Assembly (NCBI RefSeq): GCF_023617305.1
Contig: NZ_CP081485.1
Coordinates: forward strand, 1,850,501 to 1,914,500
Source: Methanobrevibacter sp. TLL-48-HuF1
GTDB lineage: Archaea > Methanobacteriota > Methanobacteria > Methanobacteriales > Methanobacteriaceae
Length of the DNA stretch: 64,000 nt
Direction of reading: 5' to 3'
Part shown: positions 9,339 to 18,248 of the stretch, piece after piece
How the letters are laid out: every line of letters starts with the position of its first letter
How positions within the stretch are numbered: position 1 is the stretch's first letter
Notes under the pieces: generated by a model
The model's input: only the letters and a program-made list of their open reading frames with translations
Databases searched by the model: none
What the model was told of the DNA's origin: nothing
Made by a program: the position numbers and the translations under genes

Positions 9339-9949
9339 GTTATATGTCTTTATATTGCATTAATCACTTTCTTATTTATAACTTTATTCTGTATTATTTA
9401 GTTTTAATTGGTATTTATTCTGTTTATTTTGTTTTAGTAACAATTTTATACTACTTATAATATATACAATTATGTAAATTAAATTTGTTTTAATTTACAT
9501 TTTATAATGGTAGTTTATACTATTGTTGTTAAACATCATTTACTATTAATTTCAATGAAAATGTAGTAAATTTGGAAAATATGGGATAAATTAACTTAAG
9601 AATTATACTTATCTATTTAATAAATTAAAATAAAAATTGACACGTTTAGGGGTTTGTGTGATTTTTAAAATAATAACTATCATAAGTATTATGTTTAGTG
9701 CATTATTTTTCTAAAAGTAAATATAGGTATAATTCTTGTTAATTTTAATTATCAGTGCTTTTTTTTATATTCATAAATCTTTAAACTTAAAAACATCAAT
9801 TTATTTTTTTAATATTATTTTACTTACTTAAATTTACTAAAATAGAAAGCTTTTTATATAGCAATTTGCCAATATTTAAATAGTAAATTAACTTAAATTA
9901 TTTATTGTTGAATTATATTGAACTAAAAAATTATGTTGAGGTAGGTTTC
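9339..9949. promoter_or_regulatory. long divergent intergenic region with palindrome and lonB promoter
   Basis: About 610 bases between the regulator (-) and lonB (+), with no credible coding frame. It holds a perfect inverted repeat at 9474-9498. TTTATATA at 9853-9860, preceded by purine-rich GAAAGC, is a good TATA/BRE candidate for lonB and gives a leader of about 65-75 bases. GAGGT at 9938-9942 is the lonB ribosome site, 7 bases before ATG 9950. The rest is A/T-rich with nothing I can name. Confidence 0.5.
9474..9498. promoter_or_regulatory. perfect 25-base palindrome, possible operator
   Basis: Arms of 10 bases (GTAAATTAAA and TTTAATTTAC) are separated by a 5-base loop, 136 bases upstream of the winged-helix gene and about 475 upstream of lonB. 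No T-tract follows in either direction that would make it an obvious terminator. A dimeric winged-helix protein could bind it, but this is inference. Confidence 0.4.
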
Positions 9950-11929
9950 ATGAAATTTGAAGAACAAGAATCAATAGATGATTCCTCAAAAGAAACTGTA
10001 TTAAAGCCTGAAATAGAAGAAAATGAGGCTTTTGAAAAAATTGAACCGATGTTAGATTATGGTAATATTAAAAGTTCAAAAGATATTGAAGTTCCTCCAT
10101 TATTAATTGATCAAGTTATTGGACATGAAGAGTCCATTGAAACTATTAAAAAAGCAGCAAAACAAAGGAGAAATATTTTACTTATTGGTGATCCAGGTGT
10201 TGGAAAATCAATGCTGGCTAAAGGTATGGCTCAAATTTTACCACATGAATCATTAGAAGATATTTTAATTTATCCGAATGTGGAAGATAATAATCATCCT
10301 TTAATAAGGTCAGTTCCAGCAGGCGAAGGTAAAAAAATAGTAAAGGCAACTAAAGGGTCTGCTAAAAACCATGAAGAGAAAAAAACACTAATTACAACAT
10401 TTATCATTGCAGCTATTGTTGTTATTGGATTTATGTACGGCAGAGTACTTGAAGCTATTATTGCAGCAGCATTAATCCTGCTTATTTCTATTCAAATAAA
10501 GCCTAAAAACAATAACATGTCTCCAAAATTATTGGTTAACAATGAAGATAAAAGATTCGCACCATTTATGGATGCAACAGGTGCTCATGCAGGAGCATTA
10601 CTTGGAGATGTTCGTCACGACCCTTATCAATCTGGAGGTCTTGGAACTCCGGCACATGAACGTGTAGAATCTGGAATGATTCATAAAGCTAACAAAGGTG
10701 TTTTATACATTGATGAAATTGGTACAATGACTATGAAAACACAACAGGAGCTCTTATCTGCAATGCAGGAGAAAAAATATGCCATTACTGGTCAAAGTGA
10801 AAACAGCAGTGGTGCAATGGTAAGATCTCAGGCAGTACCATGTGATTTTGTTCTAGTAGCATCTGGTAATCTTCAGGTTCTTGAAGGAATGCATATAGCT
10901 ATGAGATCAAGAATCAGAGGATATGGTTATGAAGTTTTCATGAAAGATTCCATGGATGATACTCCGGAAAACAGGAAAAAATTAGTAAGATTTGTAGCTC
11001 AGGAAGTTAAAAATGACGGAAGAATTCCTCACTTCGCTCCTGATGCATTAGATGAAATTATTTTAGAAGCTAAACGTCGTTCAGGAAAACAAGATGCTTT
11101 AACTCTTAAATTAAGAGATTTAGGTGGACTTGTAAGATCCTCTGGTGATGTAGCTATTGAAAAAGGTGCTGATTTAGTAACTGCAGAACATGTAATTGAA
11201 GCTAAAAAATTCTCCAGAACCTTAGAACAGCAAATAGCTGACAGATCCATTAAACAAAGAAAAGAATACAGCATGGTTCATCCTGAAGGTGGAAGAGTTG
11301 GTCTTGTAAATGGACTTGCAGTTATTGGAGATAGAAGCGGTATTGTTTCACCTATTGCTGCTGAAGCTGCACCATCCCAATCTAAAGAAGGTGGAAGAAT
11401 CATAGCTACAGGTAAACTTGGTGAAATAGCTAATGAATCAGTTCAAAACGTAAGTGCATTAATTAAAAAATACACCAACAAAGATGTTTCTGATTATGAT
11501 ATTCATGTTCAGTTTATCCAAACTTATGATGGTGTAGAAGGAGACAGTGCAAGTGTTTCAATAGCTACTGCAGTAATTTCGGCTGTTGAAGATATTCCTA
11601 TTGATCAGACTGTTGCATTAACCGGATCTTTAAATGTTCGTGGAGATGTAATGCCTATTGGTGGTGCAACAGCTAAAATTGAAGCTGCTGCAGAAGCAGG
11701 AATCAAAAAAGTATTAATTCCTAAGTCTAACATGAAAGATGTCATGCTTGAGAAAAAATATGAAGATATGATTGAGATTGTTCCAACTGAAACTTTAAGT
11801 GATGTATTAGAAAATATTTTAATTAGCGGTAGTAAAAAAGACCATTTAATTGAAAAAATGAAAAATTTAAGTTCTAAAGTTGTAAGTAAAGTTTCTAACT
11901 CTCAAATTGAAAAACCAACTACTAACTAA
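9950..11929 (+). CDS. lonB: archaeal membrane-bound Lon protease (LonB type)
   Basis: An ATP-dependent protease facing the cytoplasm and tied to the membrane, 659 aa with the start at ATG 9950. An in-frame TTG at 9905 would add 15 residues but lacks a ribosome site, whereas ATG 9950 has GAGGT 7 bases upstream. Walker A is GDPGVGKS at about residue 80. Two membrane segments lie at about 147-185 inside the AAA domain, between Walker A and Walker B (VLYIDEIG), which is the hallmark of the archaeal form. The C-terminal S16 protease domain has catalytic Ser 533 (EGDSAS) and Lys 576 (GGATAK). Length and layout match complete archaeal Lon proteins. It is monocistronic, with its own promoter and a terminator hairpin spanning the stop. 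Confidence 0.95.
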   Translation: MKFEEQESIDDSSKETVLKPEIEENEAFEKIEPMLDYGNIKSSKDIEVPPLLIDQVIGHEESIETIKKAAKQRRNILLIGDPGVGKSMLAKGMAQILPHESLEDILIYPNVEDNNHPLIRSVPAGEGKKIVKATKGSAKNHEEKKTLITTFIIAAIVVIGFMYGRVLEAIIAAALILLISIQIKPKNNNMSPKLLVNNEDKRFAPFMDATGAHAGALLGDVRHDPYQSGGLGTPAHERVESGMIHKANKGVLYIDEIGTMTMKTQQELLSAMQEKKYAITGQSENSSGAMVRSQAVPCDFVLVASGNLQVLEGMHIAMRSRIRGYGYEVFMKDSMDDTPENRKKLVRFVAQEVKNDGRIPHFAPDALDEIILEAKRRSGKQDALTLKLRDLGGLVRSSGDVAIEKGADLVTAEHVIEAKKFSRTLEQQIADRSIKQRKEYSMVHPEGGRVGLVNGLAVIGDRSGIVSPIAAEAAPSQSKEGGRIIATGKLGEIANESVQNVSALIKKYTNKDVSDYDIHVQFIQTYDGVEGDSASVSIATAVISAVEDIPIDQTVALTGSLNVRGDVMPIGGATAKIEAAAEAGIKKVLIPKSNMKDVMLEKKYEDMIEIVPTETLSDVLENILISGSKKDHLIEKMKNLSSKVVSKVSNSQIEKPTTN

Positions 11930-11950
11930 GTTGGTTTTACTTATTTTTTT
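11911..11950 (+). terminator. lonB terminator overlapping the stop codon
   Basis: AAAACCAAC (11911-11919) and GTTGGTTTT (11930-11938) form a perfect 9-base stem enclosing the stop codon, followed by a T-rich tract. The stem bases are also the last codons of lonB. Confidence 0.65.
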
Positions 11951-12092
11951 TATTTCGCTAACTTGTTAACGGGTTTTTCTCAATAGCTTTGCTGATTTGA
12001 TTTTATTTATTTTTTAAAATAATATAGTAAATTTAATATGTTAATCTGTACATATTAATAATATTATACAGAATAATGTCATAGGTTGAATT

Positions 12093-13529
12093 GTGATTAA
12101 TATGGTTAATAAACTTCGTTTTAATATAGCTAAATTTGGAGCTAAAATAGCTTCTCAGGTATCTAAATTAGGATTTGGAAGTGGTAATAATCTTCCGGGA
12201 TATGTTTTTTATAAGGTTGCTGGAAAGGAAGCACTAAAAGACTTAGCTCATGAAATGAATGTAGGCCCTATTTTAATCACAGGAACTAACGGAAAAACTA
12301 CTACAACAACTCTTTTAATTAAATTACTTTCATGTGATACTGAAATCCGGAAAAGTTTTGAAAGCAATACTATTCATGCAATAACTACAGGTATTTTAAA
12401 AGGTAGTGGAGATATTGGTGTTTTTGAATATGGAATTAGAAATAAAATTTATGGAATTCCAGATACTGTTCAAAGGCTTATTGATCCTGTGGGAGTTGTT
12501 TATACAACAATTTCACGTGAACACTCACAGGTAGCAGGTGTTAAAAATCCATTTGATGAATATGTAGATGCCAAATCTCTGCTTTCACAGGCTATGGCCC
12601 GTGGAGTTATTATTTCCAATGTAGATGATCCTGTAACAGCAAACATTGCTTTTAATAAACAGGAAGATGTTCATGTTAATTTTTATGGATTGGCTATTGA
12701 TGATATTAATGATATTTTTGAATCAGAGAGTCCAGATTGTCCGAAGTGCGGCAAAAAGCTTGAATATTCTCAAAAATTCTTAAATCACAGAGGAATTTAT
12801 AGTTGTGAGTGTGGTTTTAAACGCCAGGAGCCTAATGTTAAATTAGTTGGTGCCGATTTTAAGCCGGACAATTGGGATTTGACAATTGAAGGAAATTTAT
12901 ACAATTATACAAATAACAGGGATATTTCATTTAAAGTAACTATAAATGTTCCTCCATTTGGATTCCATAATATTTACAACACATTAGCTTCTGTTTGTAC
13001 ATATGCTACTTTCACTCCAAAAATAGCCAATATTGAAAATACTATTAAAGAAGTTTTCAATAATCTGGATATGTCTTTTATTCCTCCTGGAAGATTTGAA
13101 GTAGTTAAATTAAAAGATAAATATGTTGGTTTAGGACAGGGGGATAATGGTGATGCAGCTAAAATCAATGCATTATTTATGAATCAATATATTGATGGGC
13201 CTTTAGAGTTTATTTATACAACTCCGGATGAACATGAAGAGGAAATCTTTGAAGACCATTTGGATGTTATTAAAAATTTAAATCCGGACCATATAATTGT
13301 TGTTCCTGGAAGAAAATCTATTGAAAAAGCTCAGGATTATTGTAGTATAATATCTGAGGAATTTGATAATACTGATTTTTATCCCTTAAGTTATGAAAAA
13401 ATGGATGAAAGAATTAAAAAATTAGTGGATTTAGCTAAAACTTCAGATTATGGTTATGTAATTATGACTGGTTGCGGTGAAGAGCAGGAAATGTGGGAAA
13501 ATATAAAACAGAAGTTAATCAATAAATAA
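12093..13529 (+). CDS. Mur-ligase family protein, MurT-like (DUF1727)
   Basis: A 478-aa protein with the Mur ligase central fold: P-loop GTNGKTTTTT at about residues 64-73, conserved EYGIRN and SREH regions, and a zinc-ribbon insertion (CPKCGKK about 216, SCECGF about 238) characteristic of MurT. The C-terminal part matches the MurT C-terminal domain (DUF1727; GDNGDAAKIN, MTGCGEEQEMW). Bacterial MurT works with the glutaminase GatD to amidate lipid II. Here no gatD neighbour is present, and in a pseudomurein archaeon the substrate is probably a pseudomurein or other amino-acid-bearing precursor (inference). GTG 12093 has AGGT 6 bases upstream; ATG 12102 is the alternative start. Its 3' end overlaps the convergent gene by 11 bases. 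Confidence 0.85.
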   Translation: MINMVNKLRFNIAKFGAKIASQVSKLGFGSGNNLPGYVFYKVAGKEALKDLAHEMNVGPILITGTNGKTTTTTLLIKLLSCDTEIRKSFESNTIHAITTGILKGSGDIGVFEYGIRNKIYGIPDTVQRLIDPVGVVYTTISREHSQVAGVKNPFDEYVDAKSLLSQAMARGVIISNVDDPVTANIAFNKQEDVHVNFYGLAIDDINDIFESESPDCPKCGKKLEYSQKFLNHRGIYSCECGFKRQEPNVKLVGADFKPDNWDLTIEGNLYNYTNNRDISFKVTINVPPFGFHNIYNTLASVCTYATFTPKIANIENTIKEVFNNLDMSFIPPGRFEVVKLKDKYVGLGQGDNGDAAKINALFMNQYIDGPLEFIYTTPDEHEEEIFEDHLDVIKNLNPDHIIVVPGRKSIEKAQDYCSIISEEFDNTDFYPLSYEKMDERIKKLVDLAKTSDYGYVIMTGCGEEQEMWENIKQKLINK

Positions 13530-14001
13530 TATTACTTTCAATTATAGTATTTATTGTTTTATAGAAGTTATCTTCGCTTTTTTTGATTTGTCTAAATGAT
13601 GAATCAATTTTACATCCACATAAATCACAGCTGCCGATAATAAAGTTATTGCTGTTTTTCTCAATTAAAACTCCAAAGTATTCTTCTTTTAAATCACCAT
13701 ATTTTTGAAATTCTTCACTGCTGAGACTTATAGTTTTATCTTCAATGGAAAAAATATCACATTCATTAAATAGTGGTATAAAAGCAAGCATTCCGAATGT
13801 TATAAATATATTTTCATGTTTTAAGACTTTTAAGACTTTTTCAACATAGCTGTCTTCATTTTCAATATCATATTTTTTCAGTTCATCAATATTGTTGGAA
13901 CCCATTGTGTAATTATCACGGATTATGCAGATAGCTAGTTGGGGATCTATATAATTATCACATTTAGCTATAATATTTTCAATAGTTTTTTCAACATTCA
14001 T
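13519..14001 (-). CDS. uncharacterised 160-aa protein, partner of the ADP-ribosylglycohydrolase gene
   Basis: I do not recognise a family. The frame could open at 14046, but ATG 14001 (MNVEKTIENI) overlaps the last 11 bases of the upstream gene, a coupled arrangement, so I prefer 160 aa. The protein is soluble and acidic, with a predicted helical N-terminal half. A short CDLCGCK motif near residue 130 could bind a metal together with a third Cys or His, but only three Cys are visible there. No signal peptide or membrane segment. Tight coupling with the ADP-ribosylglycohydrolase gene suggests a shared process. Its 3' end overlaps the MurT-like gene from the other strand. Confidence 0.7.
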   Translation of the reverse strand: MNVEKTIENIIAKCDNYIDPQLAICIIRDNYTMGSNNIDELKKYDIENEDSYVEKVLKVLKHENIFITFGMLAFIPLFNECDIFSIEDKTISLSSEEFQKYGDLKEEYFGVLIEKNSNNFIIGSCDLCGCKIDSSFRQIKKSEDNFYKTINTIIESNIIY

Positions 14002-14896
14002 TGATAACACCTTCGTAACTTTCACATAATGAAAGAACCTCTTCAATTTTTGGAATTTGATTGAGCCAATCTATAGGGATGGAATCAAATCCATAATAAA
14101 TTCCAGAAAGTCCGCCGCAAATAGCTGCAACAGTATCGGTATCCCCACCTAAATTAACAGCTTTCAGTACACTGTCTTTATAACTGTCAGTACTTTCCAA
14201 ACAATAAATAACACTTTCAAGAGTGTCTATTACATAACCTGAACTGTTGATATTGTCTTTCAGATTATTATTAAAAATTCTCTCAAAATGTTCCAGCTCT
14301 TTGGAACCTTTATAGTGTTTCCTGATTTTATCACTGGCTATTTTAACATGTTTCTTTATTGTTAAATTACTTGAAAGCATGGATTTAGCCAGTTCAACAT
14401 AAAATACACAAGCTATTTTTGATCTTAAATGGCCATGGGTCAAACCGGATACATTTTCAATTGTTTCATAGTCAATATCACAAATGAAAGCCAGAGGCAA
14501 TATTCTCATCAAGGATCCGTTTCCATTATCTCTTTCGCTAGTTCCACCACAATTTAATGCTTCAAAACCATTTTTAAACCTTAATAATGCTTCATAAGTG
14601 GTGTTGCCATAATCAAAAGTTTTTTCATATTGTGTGTATTTGCCGTTAATTAACCATTCTAAAAATTCACTTTGGATATCTTCATAGTCAATAGCTTTTT
14701 TATTACAGATACTGCTTATAGTAGCTAGTGTCATTGAAGTATCATCTGAAAAAGTTCCGGGAGGCATATTGTATGTTCCGTAACCTGTCATTGTTTTTAC
14801 CGGATTTTTTTGAAGTGTTTCACGGGAACTGAACTCAACTGGAACACCTAAAGCATCGCCAACAGCAAATCCGCAAATTCCATCTTTGATTTTCAT
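13991..14896 (-). CDS. ADP-ribosylglycohydrolase family protein (DraG-like)
   Basis: A 301-aa cytoplasmic hydrolase predicted to remove ADP-ribose from modified proteins or related ADP-ribosyl compounds using two metal ions. The family metal sites are visible: GTFSDDTSMTLA at about residues 47-58 and LGGDTDTVAAICGGLSG near residue 255, plus GNGSLMRILPLA (about 125) and a HGH motif. The full length matches the family. DraG itself reverses nitrogenase ADP-ribosylation, but no nif gene or DraT transferase is near, so the substrate is unknown. It is the first gene of a two-gene minus-strand unit with the 160-aa unknown. The region upstream (14897-14982) is a short divergent promoter shared with the acetyltransferase. 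Confidence 0.9.
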   Translation of the reverse strand: MKIKDGICGFAVGDALGVPVEFSSRETLQKNPVKTMTGYGTYNMPPGTFSDDTSMTLATISSICNKKAIDYEDIQSEFLEWLINGKYTQYEKTFDYGNTTYEALLRFKNGFEALNCGGTSERDNGNGSLMRILPLAFICDIDYETIENVSGLTHGHLRSKIACVFYVELAKSMLSSNLTIKKHVKIASDKIRKHYKGSKELEHFERIFNNNLKDNINSSGYVIDTLESVIYCLESTDSYKDSVLKAVNLGGDTDTVAAICGGLSGIYYGFDSIPIDWLNQIPKIEEVLSLCESYEGVINEC

Positions 14897-14982
14897 GAAT
14901 ATAATTATATCTTTAAAGTTGATAAAAATAGCAGTTTTAAATTCACAAATTATAATTAGTACTTTAAATATTATTTAACATA

Positions 14983-15504
14983 ATGATTCTTAAAACACAA
15001 AATTTAATTTTAAGACCTTTGGAGATAGATGATGCTGAAGAATTATATCATCATGCTAAAAATCCAAAAATTGGTCCAATTGCGGGATGGTCACCTCATA
15101 AAAATGTTGAAAATAGCTTAGAGATAATTCAAAGTGTTTTTGCTCGAGATGAAACTTATGCCGTAACTTTAAATGGTCAGATTATTGGATGTGTAGCTTT
15201 GCTTATTCATCCTGACGGAAATTATTATTGGGGAGATAATAATGCAGAACTTGGATATTGGATTGCAGAAGATTTTTGGGGAAATAACTATGCTTATGAA
15301 GCATCTGAAAAACTATTGGAGCATGCTTTTGAGGATTTGAAATTAAATAAAATTTTTGCATCATTTAAAAAAAGCAATTATCAATCAAAAAGAGTTCTTG
15401 AAAAATTAGGTTTTAAATACTTTGATGAACTACAGAATATTGATTATGCAGGAAAATCTTATTTAGAAATTGTAATGAGTTTAAAAAATAATATGATGAG
15501 CTGA
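14983..15504 (+). CDS. GNAT acetyltransferase, RimJ/RimL-like
   Basis: A 173-aa N-acetyltransferase using acetyl-CoA; the acceptor is unknown. It begins LKTQNLILRPLEIDDAEELY, the typical RimJ/L-type opening. LGYWIAEDFWGNNYAYEAS (about 85-105) is the acetyl-CoA-binding strand-loop-helix, and KIFASFKKSNYQSKRVLEKLGF (125-146) is the closing motif in which SNxxSxxVLEKLGF is diagnostic. ATG 14983 lies close behind a TATA-like stretch (14955-14970), so the leader must be very short or absent, and I see no ribosome site. The nitroreductase gene starts 4 bases after its stop, and the zinc-ribbon gene follows 6 bases later, so the three probably form one transcript ending at 16454. Confidence 0.88.
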   Translation: MILKTQNLILRPLEIDDAEELYHHAKNPKIGPIAGWSPHKNVENSLEIIQSVFARDETYAVTLNGQIIGCVALLIHPDGNYYWGDNNAELGYWIAEDFWGNNYAYEASEKLLEHAFEDLKLNKIFASFKKSNYQSKRVLEKLGFKYFDELQNIDYAGKSYLEIVMSLKNNMMS

Positions 15505-15508
15505 TAAT

Positions 15509-16039
15509 ATGGAAACATTGGAAGCAATTAATAAAAGAAAAAGTGTCCGTGCTTATAAGGATGAACAGATAACGGAAGATGAATTGGATACAATTGTCGG
15601 AGTAGCTAATAAGGCTCCAAATGCAGGTCCGTTTCAAGTTAGTGTAATTCAGGATAAAGAATTTTTAAGTGAAATAAATGATAAAACTAAGGAGTTCATG
15701 TTAAATTCTGAAGGTTTTATGCGTCAGAGAGCTTCTATTCCAGGTTATGAACCATTATATGGAGCACCAACTTTAATTGTTATTTCTGCACCTGAAGGTC
15801 CTTTTACTCAAATAAATGTTTCAGCATCTGCAACAACAATGATTTTAGCAGCTACTGATTTGGGATTGGCTACATGTTATGTTGTATCTCCAATAGCTAT
15901 TTTAACTCAACTTAAAGATAAATTAAATCTTCCAGAAGATTTCACACCTGTTTCAGGTATTTTAGTTGGTTATGAGGCTCCCTGCAAAATCCCATCTCCT
16001 GAACGTGAAATTCCGGACAATATTAATTTTATTGGTTAG
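15509..16039 (+). CDS. nitroreductase-family flavoprotein
   Basis: A 176-aa FMN-dependent oxidoreductase of the nitroreductase fold, reducing nitro, quinone or other acceptors with NAD(P)H. METLEAINKRKSVRAY is the classic opening, in which the Arg-Lys-Ser-Val-Arg segment contacts the FMN phosphate. KAPNAGPFQVSVI (about 30-43), the central SATTMILAATDLGLATCYV helix (about 107-125) and the GYE region near the C-terminus are all in place. Family members are 170-220 aa, so it is full length. The physiological substrate cannot be read from the sequence. It is the middle gene of the acetyltransferase / nitroreductase / zinc-ribbon unit. Confidence 0.9.
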   Translation: METLEAINKRKSVRAYKDEQITEDELDTIVGVANKAPNAGPFQVSVIQDKEFLSEINDKTKEFMLNSEGFMRQRASIPGYEPLYGAPTLIVISAPEGPFTQINVSASATTMILAATDLGLATCYVVSPIAILTQLKDKLNLPEDFTPVSGILVGYEAPCKIPSPEREIPDNINFIG

Positions 16040-16045
16040 ATAATT

Positions 16046-16414
16046 ATGGTTAGAATTTGTAAAAATTGCGGATTTGAAAATCAGGACAGTTATGATTTTT
16101 GCGCTAAATGCGGAACCCCGTTAGTGGAAGGGCTTCAGTCCAATACATTTTTTGTTTATAGGAATGTGGAACCGAACATTAGCAAGAAATTTATAGTTAT
16201 TTCTTATATAATTACTATATTTTTTTCATTTGGAGGATTTATCATAGATTTGATAGCTAAACATACTTCAATGGGATTTTTTAGCTTTTTCGGATTTTTC
16301 ATGCCCTTTTTCTTACTTCAGGCAAGGGATAATAAAATTAAAAAACATGGTTTTATTCAGTTATTTATATCTTTTATTGGATTCGTCCTGTTTATAAGAA
16401 CATTACCGTTATAA
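16046..16414 (+). CDS. zinc-ribbon membrane protein
   Basis: A 122-aa protein with an N-terminal zinc ribbon (CKNCGFENQDSYDFCAKCG, residues 5-23) typical of the zinc_ribbon_2 family. Two or three membrane segments follow: about 48-66, 74-92 and 100-118. The layout, a cytoplasmic treble-clef-like ribbon on a small membrane anchor, is common in Methanobrevibacter, but no function is assigned. It is the last gene of the unit starting at 14983, and the bidirectional hairpin at 16428-16454 separates it from the convergent exported-protein gene. Confidence 0.8.
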   Translation: MVRICKNCGFENQDSYDFCAKCGTPLVEGLQSNTFFVYRNVEPNISKKFIVISYIITIFFSFGGFIIDLIAKHTSMGFFSFFGFFMPFFLLQARDNKIKKHGFIQLFISFIGFVLFIRTLPL

Positions 16415-16427
16415 AAAAAGAGTTTTT

Positions 16428-16454
16428 AAGTATTGTTTTTAAAAAACAATACTT
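16428..16454. terminator. bidirectional hairpin terminator
   Basis: AAGTATTGTTTTT (16428-16440) pairs perfectly with AAAAACAATACTT (16442-16454). T runs lie on both strands, so it can serve the plus-strand unit ending at 16414 and the minus-strand gene ending at 16464. Confidence 0.8.
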
Positions 16455-16463
16455 TTTTTTAAT

Positions 16464-16955
16464 TTAAACAAAATGTATTTTCATATCTCCAGTTAATAAA
16501 CATTCTGGAATTGCCAGATAATTCATATGGTAATCGCTCATTGCTTTATCAGCAGCATCTCCACGATCCATTCCATCACCCCAGTCGTATTGGCGAATAT
16601 CGGATATGATATCTCCACCAAATATTTTTTCAGATGCATTATTGTTTACTGTTATAATAATATTTGGAGATATATGATAAGTGTATTCCATTATTTCTTT
16701 AGCTGCTCCATAAGGATCGTCAGGATCATCTAAGTGAATATTATGCAGAGTTTGGTGCTGTGCATTAAATGAACTTCCTGGGTAAATCCAGGTAAATCCG
16801 CTACTTAAATTCCATGTTGCCCCCATGTCAACACCGGGAATACCTCCTTCACTTTCGTCTTCAGCTATTATTAACACACTAGAAGTTGCAGCTATTCCTA
16901 CTACAACAATGACAGCAAGTATTATAACTGCAAAAATAATTCTTCCAATTTTCAT
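16464..16955 (-). CDS. exported or membrane-anchored protein of unknown function
   Basis: A 163-aa protein. Residues 5-32 form one strong hydrophobic segment after MKIGR, a signal anchor or uncleaved signal. The remaining 130 residues are predicted outside the cell: acidic, with GATWNLSSGFTWIYPG, a region rich in Asp/Pro, and a C-terminal half containing DWGDGMDRGDAADKAM. I recognise no domain. The genes on both sides are unrelated, and it has its own promoter region at 16956-17043 shared with prs. Methanobacteriales carry many such short anchored proteins, so it may be lineage-specific. Confidence 0.7.
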   Translation of the reverse strand: MKIGRIIFAVIILAVIVVVGIAATSSVLIIAEDESEGGIPGVDMGATWNLSSGFTWIYPGSSFNAQHQTLHNIHLDDPDDPYGAAKEIMEYTYHISPNIIITVNNNASEKIFGGDIISDIRQYDWGDGMDRGDAADKAMSDYHMNYLAIPECLLTGDMKIHFV

Positions 16956-17043
16956 GATTTACAATTGTTTTTAGCATTAATATAGTTAACTTTTTTTATG
17001 TTAAAATCAAATATTAATTATTATATTAATTTTTGGTGATAAT

Positions 17044-17940
17044 GTGATTATTGGCGGTTCAGCATCTCAAGATTTAGCTGCTCATGTAGCAGAAGAATTA
17101 AATGATGATTTATGTTATGTAGAAACTAAAAAATTTCCAGATGGCGAAAGATATTTACGTGTTGATGGAAATATTGATGAAGAAGTTACGGTTATCCAAT
17201 CTACAGGATATCCTCAGGATGAAAATTTAATGGAATTGCTGTTTTTAATAGCTAATCTTAAAGACCTTGGGGCAAAAAAAGTTAGGGTTGTTGTTCCGTA
17301 TATGGGTTATGCAAGACAGGAAAAACGTTTCCATGATGGAGAAGCAGTTTCTGCAAAAATTGTAGCTAATTTAATTCAATCTGCTGGTGCTGATGAATTT
17401 ATTACATTTAATATTCATGAAAAATGTGTTTTAGACTTTTTTGATATTCCAACTACAAATATTTCTGCTATGGGTGCAATAGCTGAATATATTGATAAAA
17501 AAATTGATGAAAAACCTTTAATTGTTGCTCCAGATAAAGGGGCGTATCCTTTTGCTCAGGAAATAGCCGGAATTCTTGAGTGTGAATGCACTTATTTATC
17601 TAAAGTTCGTCTTGGACCGGATAATGTGGAAACCAGAATTGTTGATGTTGAGGGCAGTTCTGATGAAACAGTTAATGTAGATTCAGTTAAAGATAAAAAA
17701 GCATTTATCATTGATGATATTATAGCTACCGGCGGAACTATTGTTAATGCAGTTAAGATATTAAAAGAATATGGTGCCAAATCAGTTGATGTTTGCTGTG
17801 TTCATCCGATTTTGGTAAATGGAGCTACTATGAGAATTTATTCAGCTGGTGCTAATAGTGTAATATCTACCAATAGTTTATCTGCAGACAGTTCTCGTGT
17901 TTCTCTTGCAAAAAGTATAGCAAATGTTTTGAGGGATTAA
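17044..17940 (+). CDS. prs: ribose-phosphate pyrophosphokinase (PRPP synthetase)
   Basis: Makes phosphoribosyl pyrophosphate from ribose 5-phosphate and ATP, feeding purine, pyrimidine, histidine and methanogenic cofactor synthesis in the cytoplasm. The protein is 298 aa, the archaeal length. The start is GTG 17044 (MIIGGSASQDLA) with GGTGAT about 4 bases upstream; the overlapping ATG at 17042 is out of frame. Visible motifs are the ATP-site region YMGYARQEKRFHDGEAVSAK (about 96-115), the NIHEK metal loop, APDKGAYPFA, and the PRPP-binding loop DDIIATGGTI (about residues 222-231). The 99-aa unknown gene begins one base after its stop, then uvrB 7 bases later. Confidence 0.95.
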   Translation: MIIGGSASQDLAAHVAEELNDDLCYVETKKFPDGERYLRVDGNIDEEVTVIQSTGYPQDENLMELLFLIANLKDLGAKKVRVVVPYMGYARQEKRFHDGEAVSAKIVANLIQSAGADEFITFNIHEKCVLDFFDIPTTNISAMGAIAEYIDKKIDEKPLIVAPDKGAYPFAQEIAGILECECTYLSKVRLGPDNVETRIVDVEGSSDETVNVDSVKDKKAFIIDDIIATGGTIVNAVKILKEYGAKSVDVCCVHPILVNGATMRIYSAGANSVISTNSLSADSSRVSLAKSIANVLRD

Positions 17941-17941
17941 A

Positions 17942-18241
17942 ATGTTTGATAAGGATGCTATTAAAAAAGAAATTATTGAAGGATCTAATATCATTTTAAA
18001 GAGATATGATGAAAACGATGTTGTTGAATCTATATCTGTTATGAATACAAAAGGTCATGTTATTTTTTTAGGATCTTTAAGAGTTTATAATGAGATGAAT
18101 GTTAAAAATATTGAAAAAGCTTTGGAAAACAGTTTTGAGGACTATGGTAGAATTAGCATAAGAAGCAGTAAAGTTACTCCATGCTGTTCTGTACCATATT
18201 TCCATGTTAGTTTTCACATAAATGTTGATGAAATAATTTAG
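17942..18241 (+). CDS. uncharacterised 99-aa protein between prs and uvrB
   Basis: I do not recognise it. It is a small soluble protein with no signal or membrane segment, a mixed alpha/beta pattern (charged N-terminal helix, then strands at about 33-47 and 84-95), and a [17 protein letters not shown] stretch with adjacent Cys residues and two His that could bind metal. Its start is one base from the prs stop and its stop is 7 bases from the uvrB start, so it is almost certainly co-translated with them. That context suggests nucleotide or DNA metabolism, but nothing in the sequence proves it. Confidence 0.75.
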   Translation: MFDKDAIKKEIIEGSNIILKRYDENDVVESISVMNTKGHVIFLGSLRVYNEMNVKNIEKALENSFEDYGRISIRSSKVTPCCSVPYFHVSFHINVDEII

Positions 18242-18248
18242 AATAATC

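Noticed and set aside
9905-9949. Longer LonB beginning at TTG 9905
   Set aside because: No ribosome site before 9905, whereas ATG 9950 has GAGGT at proper spacing, and the extra 15 residues do not resemble other Lon N-termini.
14002-14046. Longer form of the 160-aa protein starting at 14046
   Set aside because: It would overlap the upstream gene by 56 bases; the ATG at 14001 gives the usual short coupling overlap.
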